Origin: Epiperipatus broadwayi
Taxonomy: Eukaryota; Onychophora; Udeonychophora; Euonychophora; Peripatidae
Assembly: GCA_028023455.1 (NCBI GenBank)
Contig: JAQFVV010012418.1
Span: 7,929,244 to 7,993,243, forward strand
Direction: 5' to 3'
Length of the DNA stretch: 64,000 nt
Shown: piece after piece, positions 48,256 to 60,083 of the stretch
How the letters are laid out: the number at the start of each line of letters is the position of its first letter
Numbering within the stretch: the stretch's first letter is position 1
Made by a program: the position numbers and the translations under genes
The notes under the pieces: generated by a model
What the model saw: the letters and a program-made list of their open reading frames with translations, nothing else
The model's database searches: none
What the model was told of the DNA's origin: nothing

Positions 48256-50086
48256 ACTTCTGGTAGTCACTGAATGTTCTGACTACCTCATGTATAATTT
48301 TAATCTCACAAGGCTGTATTAATTATATCCTAATGAATCAATTTAGGTTGAAACTACTTTAAGTATGCTACAATATTTATGGTAATAATATATATATATC
48401 CTAGTATAACTATTAAAGATTATGACTCAATAATAGCTGATATAGAATTCTATCTTATAAATTATCCATATTATATAATAATTATTGGTGATTTTAATAC
48501 TCCAGACTTTTTCTATAATCAACCAGAATCACCTAAAGCAGCAAGATTAAAGCACTGTATCAATCTTTTAAATCTAATGTAAAATAATTCTTTAAACTGC
48601 AATAATAGAACACTTGATGTGATTTTTATTATTTTAATGATATTACTTGTCTTACATCTAGATTTCCTCTTGTTAAAACTGATGTTCATCATTCTCCAAT
48701 CGAAATTTTAATATCTATTCATAGAAAAAAAGAACATATCTACTTACTATCAATTAGAGATTATTATACAGCACATTTTTCTAAGTTTCTATGTCTCACT
48801 TTGTGATTGTAAATGGTTGGCTATAATTCAAAATCTTTAGATGTTGCTATGGATTATTTTAGATTATATTGGAATCTTATACACAGAAATATGTATTATT
48901 TCATATAAAAAAAAATTAAAATATCCTATTTAGTTCTCAAATAGGTTAACATTAATTGTAAAAACGAAATGTAGATTTCACAAATTATTTTAAAAAAAAC
49001 TAGTTCCTATATTTATATTTCAAAACTAATAAGGGAATTTCACTTCTATCTCAATCTAAAGGATTTTGAAAAATTATAAAGGACTTTAATGTATATAAAT
49101 CTTTAGATTCAATCTCTAATGCCTGATATTCATAAATTTTATGGTTATTTTTCACACAAGCTAAAATACTTTCACTGATATAAATGAGGTCAATGATGAT
49201 AATAACAGTGAAATTTTAGATTATGATATTAGAATGGGATATATAACTATAGAGGATATTAAATGAGCTGTAAATCAAATAAATACAAAGTCTAGTCCTG
49301 TTTTTGATGGTATTCCTGCATTTTTAATAAAAGGCTGTGTGGAAATACTTTCATATCCATTTGAATATATTTTTAACCTTTCAATTCAAACTGGTATTTT
49401 TCCTTTTTTAAAAATTACTGAAATATTACCAAATATATAAAAGATCTCTCATTCAAAAATCTTTAATTATCAAACAATTTCAGTTTTACTATTTTTTCAA
49501 AATAGTATTATTGGTCAAGTAAATTCATTGATTCCATGTTTTCAACATGGATTTTAACCATGCAAATACATTGAAATAAATTTAATAACCAAACATGTTC
49601 ATATTGCCATTCTATAAACAATTAATCCCAACTTGATATAATTCATTTTGATTTAAGTAGAGCTTTTGACTAAATTATCCATTCTAAACTTTTTTTAAAA
49701 AAAAGTCTGCTCTGGGCTTTTCACTAATATTGCTGAATTAGTTCCTGTCATTTTTTCAAAATAGACTTTCCTTCATTAAATATAAAACAACATCTCATAT
49801 TTTTATATAAACAAATTGGGTGTTTCACAGGAAGTACATGGACACCATGGCTATTTGCAATATATATATATATATATAAATGATTTAAAAACTATGTAAT
49901 GAAGGATTTTGCTGTCATATGCTGATGATTGCAAAATAACAGCTTCAATCTTATGCAGATGTTTTTTCTGAATGATGTCTTACAAATAATATGCATATAA
50001 ATAAAGAAAATTGTTATGCCATCACTTATATAAGAAAGGTTCAATATTTTACTGACCTAAATCTATTGCATACAAAATATACGGTA

Positions 50087-50932
50087 GTTGTATACTTGGG
50101 GTATTGCAGCCGCTTGATGGCGTTGTTGCTTGCAAAAATAATGAAATGTAACATTACCGGGCTGATAATTTTTTGCTTTCTGCTCTCCGCCATTTTTTCA
50201 AAGTATTTTTAAAAAAATTTCGGAAACATTATTTTATAAATTACATTTTTTAATTATGTTATACATTTTAGTGTGTAATGCAGGCGTGCGTGGAGGAGGG
50301 AGGGAGTTTGATGGTTTTGATGATCCGAAGGATCGGCCAATACATGCACTAGTCTGAGCAAAACAAGCTTTCAGCATGGAACCCTGGAATGTGTGGGAGC
50401 TCAGATGGTTTTGCCGATACGAAGGATCAGCCAATACGTGCTTTAGTCTGAGCAAACCAAGATTATGATTTTCAAAACAACGGACAATGGCAGGTATTCT
50501 ATTACTCTTGTAGTTGTTCTCCCACAAACATGCCTTTTTGCATGACTTATGTGAAATGCTTCAACGACCTACCCTTTTGCAATTCTTTTCACCTTCCAAG
50601 ATGCCTAGGGAAACGCGGCGATGGACTTACAATTATTAGTATGTAATAATACATCAGGTAAGGTGTAAGTTCTTTAATTCGAAAGCACATAAAAATACTT
50701 ATGGCCTGTTGAATTCCATACACTTTCACATCCAACAGTAACGATCTATGAAGTGTGTGCTATTTCCATAGTGACACGAAACCCAATGTGCAATGGCATT
50801 TATGTCTGCTAATGGCTAATATGAACAGAACTGTTCTAGAGGCTGTAGTTGGGCTGCATAAACGGCATTTTTCTATGCTTTTGCAAGCAACACTACCACC
50901 ATCAAGCGGCTGCATTACCCCAAGTATACGAC
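50087..50932. mobile_element. TIR DNA element (846 bp) inserted in the decayed LINE
   Basis: The ends are inverted repeats: TTGTATACTTGGGGTATTGC with CGCTTGATGG on the left and the complement of CCATCAAGCGGCTGCATTAC with CCCAAGTATAC on the right. The match extends, with small gaps, to about 50 bp through TTGCTTGCAAAA. TA lies just outside each end (50085-50086 and 50933-50934). No transposase frame is present; the 97-codon minus-strand frame at 50234-50527 is unlike any transposase I know. It is clearly less AT-rich than its host sequence. Confidence 0.8.
50310..50463. repeat. Two diverged internal direct repeats in the TIR element
   Basis: The block GATGGTTTTGATGATCCGAA with GGATCGGCCAATAC and TAGTCTGAGCAAA recurs about 94 bp later as GATGGTTTTGCCGATACGAA with GGATCAGCCAATAC and TAGTCTGAGCAAA. 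Confidence 0.75.
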
Positions 50933-51503
50933 TATCAAATATACTATAAAGATCATGGAAAATGATTTAATCAAAATGGGTCTTTTACAACTCATGTTGA
51001 TAAAATTATATGCAAAGTTAATAGAATAATGGATTTTATACTTCATGATGGCCATTACTTCAATACTTACATAGATACATTTGTTTAAGACTCTTAATAT
51101 CTATGATAGAATTGGTTTAATAATATAGAATTCAGATAAATTATCATATATAAATAAATTTCAATCATTATATAGAAAATTTACTACTATAATTAATGCA
51201 AAGGATATTTTTATAAATCTATACCATCGAAGAGTTATTCGAGATATAAAAAATTTCTATCAAATATCATGGAAAAATCCCCTTACAAAGTAGTATTTCA
51301 AAGATATTAATAGGAGTATCTCATATTCATAAAGGAATAAATAATTATTTTACATTGATAAATAGAAATGTGAAAGTTTACATCTAATAGCATTATACAG
51401 ACTTCCAAATCTTTATAATATCTATTTTAATGAAAATGTCATATTTTCTTTGGATCTAAATACTTTTATTAAGAGATTAACTATTAGCGTAGCATATAAT
51501 TAA

Positions 51504-54500
51504 ATTATAATAATGTATTTCTTTTAACTGTTGAAATCTTAATAAATAGATTTTTTAAAATGTACATTTGAAGAATTTAATATTAATTTCTAGCTAGTAA
51601 ATATGTTCACATTAAGAAGTTCAGAGAAAGAGTGATATACACATCTTTGTTATTGACCATTCCATTATACCTGACATTCCTGATAAATTTATTCTGCATT
51701 TGCATTTATAGTTTTTTCATAATGGATTGATTAGTAGTTAAAATGAACACAACCTTCTTTTTAATATATAAATAAATTGTTATATATATTTAAGTAGTGT
51801 TTAATTAATTATATTTATAAAATGTATATAAGGATTAATATACAACATATACAAACATTTATGCTTCTGAGTTTAATTTGTATAATCATTAAAGTCATAT
51901 TTAACTTTTCGTTCTTTACCTCTCTTCTTTTTTTTCCCATTGGCATCAGAATGGTCATATTTGTTTATAATGAGCTATTAAAAGTAGTAATAATGTATGG
52001 AAATATATGCATACATAGAAAATATAAGCATATATGCAACAAATAATGATTTATTAAATTATTACTATGACAATAGTATCACAAAAATTAGCAAAACCAC
52101 AACCTGTTTAAACAAACATATAAGTGCTACATATTATGTAAGAGTGTAAAAATATATTTCAAATAGCAAAGATACTATACTGATTTATTCTCTTCAAATT
52201 AATAGAAATAAACTAGCTAAAATATTATAATTGAAGCTAATATACAAAATAAGTTATGTGTCCCTTATAAATTTGTGTTAGGGACACACATATCTGGTGA
52301 TGAATAATTTCATAGCTCATGCACTTGTATTAGTATTTATAATTCACAGTATTGTGATTCTTTAAGTTAAATCAAAGGAGAAGAAAATATACAACTATTG
52401 GAACCATTCATGACTGGACATAAAATATATTTTAATTATTCAATGATTAAAAATTCATTATTGCATAATTTTATAATGTGTGTTCACAAAGCCAAGTGTA
52501 GAAATAGAGTTTATTATTTGTGTTAGACATACCTTATTATGCAGTATATAGTATGGTTTATTAATTGTATAATTTATAATGCATAATAGATTTTGGAAAT
52601 AAAAAATCATTTCTTGAATTAATTCTTTAAAGCTATATTACACAATTTATTATTTAAATTTTATGTAATCCAATATTGTAAGATTGTACATAAAGATATG
52701 ATTTTTATAAAAATGAATAAAATATAGCATAAAATCAAATTGAGTAAATTTGAAAACAAAAACAACCGAATCTTATAAAATTTTAATTAAGGAAATTTAC
52801 TAATAACTAACAAAAACATCTTGCTACATTTGCTATTAAGATGAAATAAAAAGAAAAGTAAGCTACAAAAGACTGAATACAAGTTTAATTTATTATTATT
52901 TATTATTTCTAAAGATTCATCTAAATATAATCTTCTGCCACTACTGTATTAAAATCAAACAGTAAGCTAAATCATGAAGCAACTATCAATTCATTTAATC
53001 ATGAAAAATACTAATCCAACATTGGGAAACAATAATTTTCATTATACTATCAATGCCTTAAAGTCAGGATAGAGCAAAAATGTTGCTTGCACTCTAAGTC
53101 CTTATCTTAAATGTGATTCTGGGAGTAAATAATATGCAATTGGAATAGTCTAGTCAAAAGCCCTGTGTGTTACAGAAAATATTTGCCATCTATTCTTTGT
53201 CATAGAAGTGAATCATAACCTATAATCCTAGAAATTAAAGAAACACATTATCAGAGAAAGTTGATTTACAATGAATTACAAAAAGCAAGCAATATGAAAG
53301 CACTATCTGGGATTAGCGTGCAATTATAAACTAAACAAGGGACAATACAGTACTTAATAAATTGTTTAGCTGTATCAAAATAATCAAAAAATAAACTAGT
53401 ATAAGTATAGTAAAAAGTATTTTAATATGAAAATAAAAGACAACAGCATATTTTGAAGTGTGATTACATATATATATATATCATTAAACAAATTATCCTG
53501 GTAATGAATACTTAGATATGTTCATCTATCTAATAATATGTCTCTCAGTAATATGTATAATGGAGCTCCAACATACATCATATATCACATATAATAACTC
53601 AAATTTTGTTGATAGGTTTTGATTGATAAGTTTTGATAATAGAATACATATTGTATACTAACTGCACATTTTAGCATGCATGTATAAATCAATATTATAG
53701 GATAAACAAAATTAAAAAGGTAATAAAGTAATTAGTAATAATAAATTGAGAAAGAACATTTATATATATATACTGCATGTGTGTTCGCATTTTTCAAAAA
53801 AATAAAAGAGCAAAACGTTAGATTTTCATCACAATTAAAAAAGTTCTGAATGACATCCTTTTTTTGAATAACTTTTTTCTCCCAATGAAAATGAAATAGT
53901 AATCTTGTTATCAACAAACTATAGTCTCTTTACTTGTTTTTATGTTTTCAATATAAGCCAAATACATTTTATTATTAAATGTGATCACATATGGTGATCC
54001 AATTTGGAAAAATGGCTGAAACTATATGATAAAGTTTATTAAGTTTAAGAATTTTTGTTTCTATTTTTTGCTACTTTTTGGACAGTAGCATATAATTGAA
54101 ATAGTATATATTAATCCAGCATATATTTATGGCTTCACAGTATGTTTTTAATAAAAATCTTTATGCACTTTATATTTAAAATCTAAATTGTTCTGTGATT
54201 TTAGATGTTTTTTGTTGTTGTTGTTGTTAGAAAGTATTTGTGTGGAAGTACTTATGATTGTTCTTAATATAACTTTTATTAGAGGGAATGGAAATATGAT
54301 AAATAGTTCTTAGGTATATCTCATGCAACTGATATTTATGCATGTGTTTTATGCATATGGAATTATGGGATTTTTATATTACTTTTTTCTCAAAGACAAT
54401 AATTATTATTAAACTTTAAAGTTAATTATTTTCAAGTCCAAATTAATATCATTCATTATTATAATGTTTTGTATTTCATCTAAAGCTGTATTTATCATAT

Positions 54501-55789
54501 ATATGCAAATGTACATTTAACAATTGACAAATCCAAAGTTACAATTATAAAAAGATAATGATGGCAAACTTTTTAAATGATGAAAGACAGCACCATCTAG
54601 ATAATTTCCAAATTATCTGAAAAAAAACAAACAAACAAGGGCCACTAATAGCTTTTTTTTTCAGGCGTTAAGTCAGATGCTTAGTGTATCTTAGATTTAT
54701 TTTTAATAGTTTAATGTGAGATATAACTACCATCATTTACTTTCCACATCAAGAAGGGATAATAAAATATATGCAATTTTTTTTATCTGTGGCATATTTT
54801 CATTAATCTTGATCCTGTCTAATGTATGTATATCCACATTGGTAGACAAATCATTAGCAATATTTTAATTCAAAAAACAAACATCTATTCACATATAATT
54901 TTCTCACATTTTTATATGAATTAGAATTTAAAGTATATCTAATTATTTTTAAAAAAGGAGGACATGCTTCTATAAAGCAGTTTTGTTCAATCTCATTGTC
55001 CACAATGAATTACTGAATATCGAAAATATAAGTTGCTGTTTTTGTGTTTTTTGAAACTGTATTTTGCAACAAATTCTTAAATTATATCTTATTTCTGAGA
55101 TTCTTATTTTTTATTAATATAAAATTCTGTGGAGAGTAAACAACAATTTTATTGATATCAAAAAATAGTCATATGCTAATAACATCATTAAAAAAACATT
55201 TATTAATGCACACATTTCTAATCTTTCAATATTTATATTAAAAGATTCATAACTATAAAATAATTTGTCTCATATTATTCATATATTTTAAAAACTTATC
55301 TTCTAAGTTTTATAATTTAATCTTGAAATAATAAAATTTCTTTTTCTTTTCAGAATAATATAATTTTTAGCACAGTATGAAATCACTATTAGCTGTTTAA
55401 TTAATAAATAACTCTTTATGATTCCTTGCTCTAACTACTAATTATAAAATTAACTATTTATAATAGAAAAAAACAACAAGACTTTAATTTTCTCTTTATA
55501 TATAAAACTAATGTATTATGTGACTTAATGTCATTAGCAAAAACACTATATTAAAATATTTATTCACTCACCAACAACAAATCGCAATTTTATTAATATA
55601 AAAAAATGATTTTACAGGAGCAACGTTTTATTTAATTATCTACTTCCTATCATTTGTTAATACAATCCTCAAAGATACAAATCTTTAAAAAAAAAAGTTA
55701 AAAAATTTAAAAGTATGTATTACATTAAATTGTAACTGTTACTTGTTTTCTTTTGTTTATCAAAATAATAACAAACAAAAAAAGTCTAC
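51504..55789. other. AT-rich DNA
   Basis: About 4.3 kb. TA runs lie near 53470 and 53760, with a (TTG) run near 54213. Frames of about 60-75 codons have no recognisable content. No element identified. Confidence 0.5.
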
Positions 55790-56015
55790 GAATTAATAAC
55801 TTTTTCATTTATTTAATTTATCAGAATATCTGATGAAAACTCACCTATTGATTTGTAATATAGGATATAAAGCTCTAGTGTAAACATTATGGAAAATACA
55901 AATAAAGACTCGTCTTGAAAACATTCTAACTAAACATTGTCAAGAAATACCATAGAAATATAGGCAAAATATAGTCAGCTATTGGAATGTTTGGTAATAT
56001 TTGATATTTTTGAAA

Positions 56016-56219
56016 CTTTTGCCATTATTCTTCCACTAGCTCTTAAATTTGACTATGTGATCTCCTAACATTTGTTGTGAAACCTTTTCATAACATTCAT
56101 TTTTAATCTGAACTACACTTTTGCCATTATTCTTCCACTAGCTCTTAAATTTGACTATGTGATCTCCTAACATTTGTTGTGAAACCTTTTCATAACATTC
56201 ATTTTTAATCTGAACTACT
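56016..56219. repeat. 102-bp tandem duplication in the left palindrome arm
   Basis: CTTTTGCCATTATTCTTCCA through TTTTTAATCTGAACTAC occurs twice, at 56016 and 56118, without differences that I can see. The right arm has one copy (about 56935-57035, inverted), so this duplication is later than the palindrome. Confidence 0.9.
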
Positions 56220-56526
56220 TGACTTGGATAAAAGTCAACCATGATCATCATTGGAAGAACAAAATTTTGAGTTCCAAATTATTATAAAAATTTTGTAGAA
56301 TTATAAAATTTGGCCACATGACATAGAAACAAAATACTATCATAGTATTTTTTTTAAATAAACTGTAATTAAAGTAAACTATTGCATGAGTGTACAATAT
56401 AATGTAATCTAAGTTTGTTTTACAAGCTGAAATAAATTCATTATACTTAATATAGTGTTTATTAAACTTTATATATTTTTTTCTTTATTGTTATATATTT
56501 TTTCTTTTTTTTTTTCCTGTATCAAA

Positions 56527-56597
56527 GCGTCGACCAGGAAGCGAACCCGGGCCAGCTGCTTGGAAGGCAGCTATGCTAACCCCAAGGCCACCAATGC
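56527..56597 (-). pseudogene. Retroposed tRNA-Gly(TCC) copy
   Basis: On the minus strand the 71-nt segment matches animal tRNA-Gly(TCC) closely: GCATTGGTGG start, TTAGCATAGCTGCCTTCCAA with anticodon TCC in a perfect GCTGC/GCAGC stem, and CCCGGGTTCG in the T arm. Defects: the D arm reads GCCTTGGGG instead of the usual GTATAGTGG, and the acceptor stem has at least one mismatch. The 3' side continues TTTGATACAGG into an A-rich tail. The whole is flanked by a 16-bp direct repeat, TTCTTTATTGTTATAT (56481-56496 and 56603-56618). It is therefore a LINE-mobilised copy or short SINE, not a normal tRNA gene. Confidence 0.85.
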
Positions 56598-57260
56598 TCG
56601 ACTTCTTTATTGTTATATTTTCATAATAAAAAAATATAAATTAAAAATATAACAATTAAGAAAAAAATCATGTAAAGTTTAATAAACACTATATATGTAT
56701 AATAAATTTATTTCAAACTATAAAACAAACTTGGATTACATTATATTGTACACTCATGCAATAGTTTGCTTTAATTACAGTTTATTTTAAAAAATGCTAT
56801 CATAGTAATGTTATCTATGTCAAGCACTAACATATGGCAACTAAGCAATTAACATGGCAATAAAATTTTATAAAATTTTCATAACTTTGTTCTTCTAATG
56901 ATTATCATCATTGAATTTTACCTAAATCAAATAGTTCAGACTAAAAATGAATGTTATGAAAAGGTTTCACACTAAATGTTGGGAGATCACATAATCAAAC
57001 TTAAGAGCTAATGGAAGAATGACAAAAGTTTTAAAAATACCAAATACAATCAAACTTTCCAATAACTGGCTATATTTTGCTTATATTTCTATGGTATTTA
57101 TTTAGTAAATGTTTAATGTTAGAATGTTTTCAAGACGAGTCTTTATTTATATTTTCCATAATGTTTATACTATAGGTTTACAACTGATATTACAAATCAA
57201 TATATGGGTTTTCATCATAGATAATCTGATAAATTAAATAAATGAAAAAGTTATTAATTC

Positions 57261-57799
57261 ATTAAGCAATAATTTAAACTTGGATTAGTAAAATTATGAT
57301 CCTCAAACAAATTAACAAACATGAATTAAAATACATGATGGCTGCTGCTAAAAGTGGAATACTTCTTGTAGATAGCACTACCAGTTATCATCTAATAATT
57401 TTTATGACAACTATTATTATAATTCATCTTAAATATATGCTTTCTAACAAAGCAAATACATGCAAAAAAAAACAACAAACCATTATCTATTATATCTTCC
57501 TTTAATTAACCATAATATTTATTAAAATAAACAAAAACTAGTATAATTAACATATAAATGTACATAACAAAGTAAATACTCTATTTCAACACATATATAA
57601 AAGTATGCAAAAAATATTAGAAGACAGAGAAAGATAAATTAGTTATTATTACTTACAAGCATTAATTTTAAATTCTTAACAAAATACTAATTATTAAACA
57701 ATGTAATACATAAATAGCATTTCTATCATAGAACTTGCACTAACCATGATTTATTACTACCTGCCATCTAAATTTTCATTTTTTCTCTTATTCCAAACC
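57261..57799. other. AT-rich DNA
   Basis: Nothing recognisable; a 69-codon frame at 57296-57505 lacks gene features. Confidence 0.5.
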
Positions 57800-60083
57800 T
57801 AAATAATCATAGCTATCACATACACCGTGTGACCTTGCTATGTTTTCTCTTAAGCTATTAGTGGGTAAATAGAGGGGCTAATACTGAAACAGTAAGATTT
57901 GCTTTACAAATCTTAGTTTCACCTTCACTCACTTCTTTCCTACCCTCATATCCTAGTTTAAACCTTAAATTATCGTAGTGTGTCTGTACTGCCGCTTATA
58001 TGCCGAAATCCTGCCTAAATTAGATCACGAATGTATTAATGGTCATGATATATATAATTTTAAAGTCCTAACATTAATAAGTTATCAATTGTGAGTATGT
58101 GCATGTATACATATTCATTTTAAAAAGTAGGCTATATAAGTAAATTTACACACAGACTGTGACAATACATTTAAAACTTATATAAAATAATAGTCATTAT
58201 TTAAAGTAATTTTTGTTTAAATCTATTTATTTTAGAAATATTACACTCATAATATTTGTTTTCATTTAGTCTTAAACATTTACAGTTTAAAAGTAAAATA
58301 ATATTTGTTGTTTTTAGATTTCTAAGAATCATGCCACATATTTTCTGTCAAAAGTAAATAAGGGTTGGAAAGATCACAATTGGCTTAATTAGTTAAATTT
58401 TGTAAAATTCGTTAATTAGTTGCTTAAATATTTTATCATCAGATAAACAACAGTATGTCCACTGAGGTATTTTTTTAATTAAAATATTGTTAAAATTAAA
58501 AGTTCTAATCCGAATATCTTAAAAGTAAAACTAATTATAAAATCCCTGTTTTCAGATATTCGGATAAGATAAGTAGGCAGCTTTTATTTTGCATCTATTT
58601 TTGGCTCTACAGTGGCCACTGCGAGGTAGTTCCATTGTATGCTGGTTTGGTATTTATAGGACCGATTTTATTAATTGTTATTGTTGTGCTATTTTAGTTC
58701 TATGCTATGATATTGTTGTGCAAGTGTTATGCTATGATATTATAATCTATTGTAAGTTCCTTTGCTTTAAATATTTTATGTACTTAATATTTGCCTTCAA
58801 CCTGTCAGTTGAGATATTATTTAAAAATATTGAATTTAACACAGTTGAATTTAGTGAAGCAAGACTATTGAATGGAGAATACCTGAGTAGAAGCCGGCGG
58901 GAAGGCCCTCTTCCTACTAGGGGAAAATGGCCAACCTGCGGTGCTGCTGAACATGTATCGGATTTAATCATGAACCAAGAAGTTGCCACATCAAGAAAAT
59001 GCTGCCTAACTTCCATTGAAGTTTCAAATTAACACCGGAGAAGACCAAAATGTGCATGAACTGCCCCAAATTGATATGAGGTAACTTCCATTAACCCAAG
59101 AGCTCTTGTGTTGTCTATTTCCCCTTTTAAAGCTAGCTAAATTCAAGTATATATTTTTTTATTATAAAACTGTCTCTTTCTGTAAAATATTTTGTAACCC
59201 TAACCTTTTCTTTCTATCCTTGGGTTGATATTTTCTATTTTATATATTTGCTAATTTATTTCTTTTATTATAGTAGTGTGCTTAAACAGTCATCGAACCA
59301 GCAAATTATTTCCTTCCCTTTTATTAGTGTGCTGCCATATTATTGCGGATTAATTTTATAATTGACCCCTTCATAAATGTCTTCTAAAATCGCTTGTTTG
59401 AGGGTTACTTTATTTTATTAATCTCCTAAATAATTGTTTTCAAGAAAGGTATATTTCGCATTTTTTTTATATAACGCGAGGATATGCGCGAAATTGATAA
59501 GAGAACTTTATAATGCCATTTACGAACTGCAAAATTGAGGTCGAGAACTTGCGGACCATCTTTAAATTATATAGGAATTGGTTAAGCGCATTTACTTACT
59601 TAGTTAACCCTTTCATATATTTGTTTATGTTTATATTGTGTGTTACTGGTGTAGGCATATGGGCTGTTGAGACCTTGCTTTGTTTCTACAGGGATTTATG
59701 GCTCAGACCTTTCCCTTTTTCTCCTCGCGGTTTCCAGATATTGTATGAGCTAGAAGCCATACCTGGGAATATTATGCTTAAGTCACATGTTCATGGTACA
59801 ATGCCAAGCTTGTACTGTTTGTGACAAACCTTCTATGGAGTCCATGGTGAGACACCATCCCATCTATTTTAATTTTATTATTTATCACTTTATACAAAGC
59901 CGCGGTTTTAACTTATCGCACTCCATTCTATATATTGATCCTCCACTAGTACCATCATTTTCTTTTAATATTAAAATATTTTATTCAATTGCCCGTGTCT
60001 TAACCATTTCCACGCCTCTAGCTCGACGAGCTTTCGCCCACACTATTCTTGATTTTAATAAAAGTTCTTTTCTCAAATGTTAA
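57800..60083 (+). other. Less AT-rich locus, possible spliced transcript of unknown nature
   Basis: Compared with its flanks, 58590-60080 is less AT-rich. A good donor ATGAG then GTAACT lies at 59084-59089, similar to that of the gene at 5504. A good acceptor CTTTGTTTCTACAG lies just before 59692, and AATAAA at 60057-60062. Joining them gives a frame starting on the last codon of the first exon (MRDLWLRPFPFSPRG) and ending LYCL at a TGA at 59822-59824. Unspliced, the longest frames are 58589-59032 (147 codons) and 59513-59824 (103 codons, with a hydrophobic stretch LVNPFIYLFMFILCVTGVGI). None resembles a family I know. It may be a non-coding RNA, a promoter region or an unidentified repeat. 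Confidence 0.3.

Larger units (their letters stand above)
48360..51503 (+). pseudogene. Decayed CR1/jockey-type LINE, split by a DNA element
   Basis: Fragments in changing frames run in normal order. They are: endonuclease (IIIIGDFNTPDF near 48480, then KAARLKHCINLLNL and RTLDVIF), reverse transcriptase (YADD core near 49915, with LSRAFD near 49655 and FAIYIYI...INDLK near 49855), and a C-terminal tail ending in LTISVAYN and a stop near 51503. The YADD core with an INDL-like block after the GS..P region points to the CR1/jockey side of the LINE tree. Dozens of stops and frameshifts make it an old copy. An 846-bp TIR element (50087-50932) interrupts it after the reverse transcriptase. Confidence 0.8.
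55790..57260. repeat. Foldback element 5: 1.47-kb palindrome
   Basis: The outer ends GAATTAATAACTTTTTCATT (55790) and AATGAAAAAGTTATTAATTC (57241) are perfect complements. The arms continue to match inward, for example AAGACTCGTCTTGAAAACAT (about 55905) against ATGTTTTCAAGACGAGTCTT (57124), and GAGTGTACAATATAATGTAA against its complement near 56740. Each arm is about 700 bp with moderate divergence. The loop near 56497-56640 contains a retroposed tRNA. The left arm also has a private 102-bp duplication. Confidence 0.85.

Noticed and set aside
50234-50527. 97-codon minus-strand frame in the TIR element as a transposase
   Set aside because: Too short, no catalytic or DNA-binding motif, and it spans the internal direct repeats.
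56527-56597. Functional tRNA-Gly(TCC) gene
   Set aside because: The D arm is altered, the acceptor stem is mismatched, and an A-rich tail with 16-bp target duplications marks it as a retrocopy.
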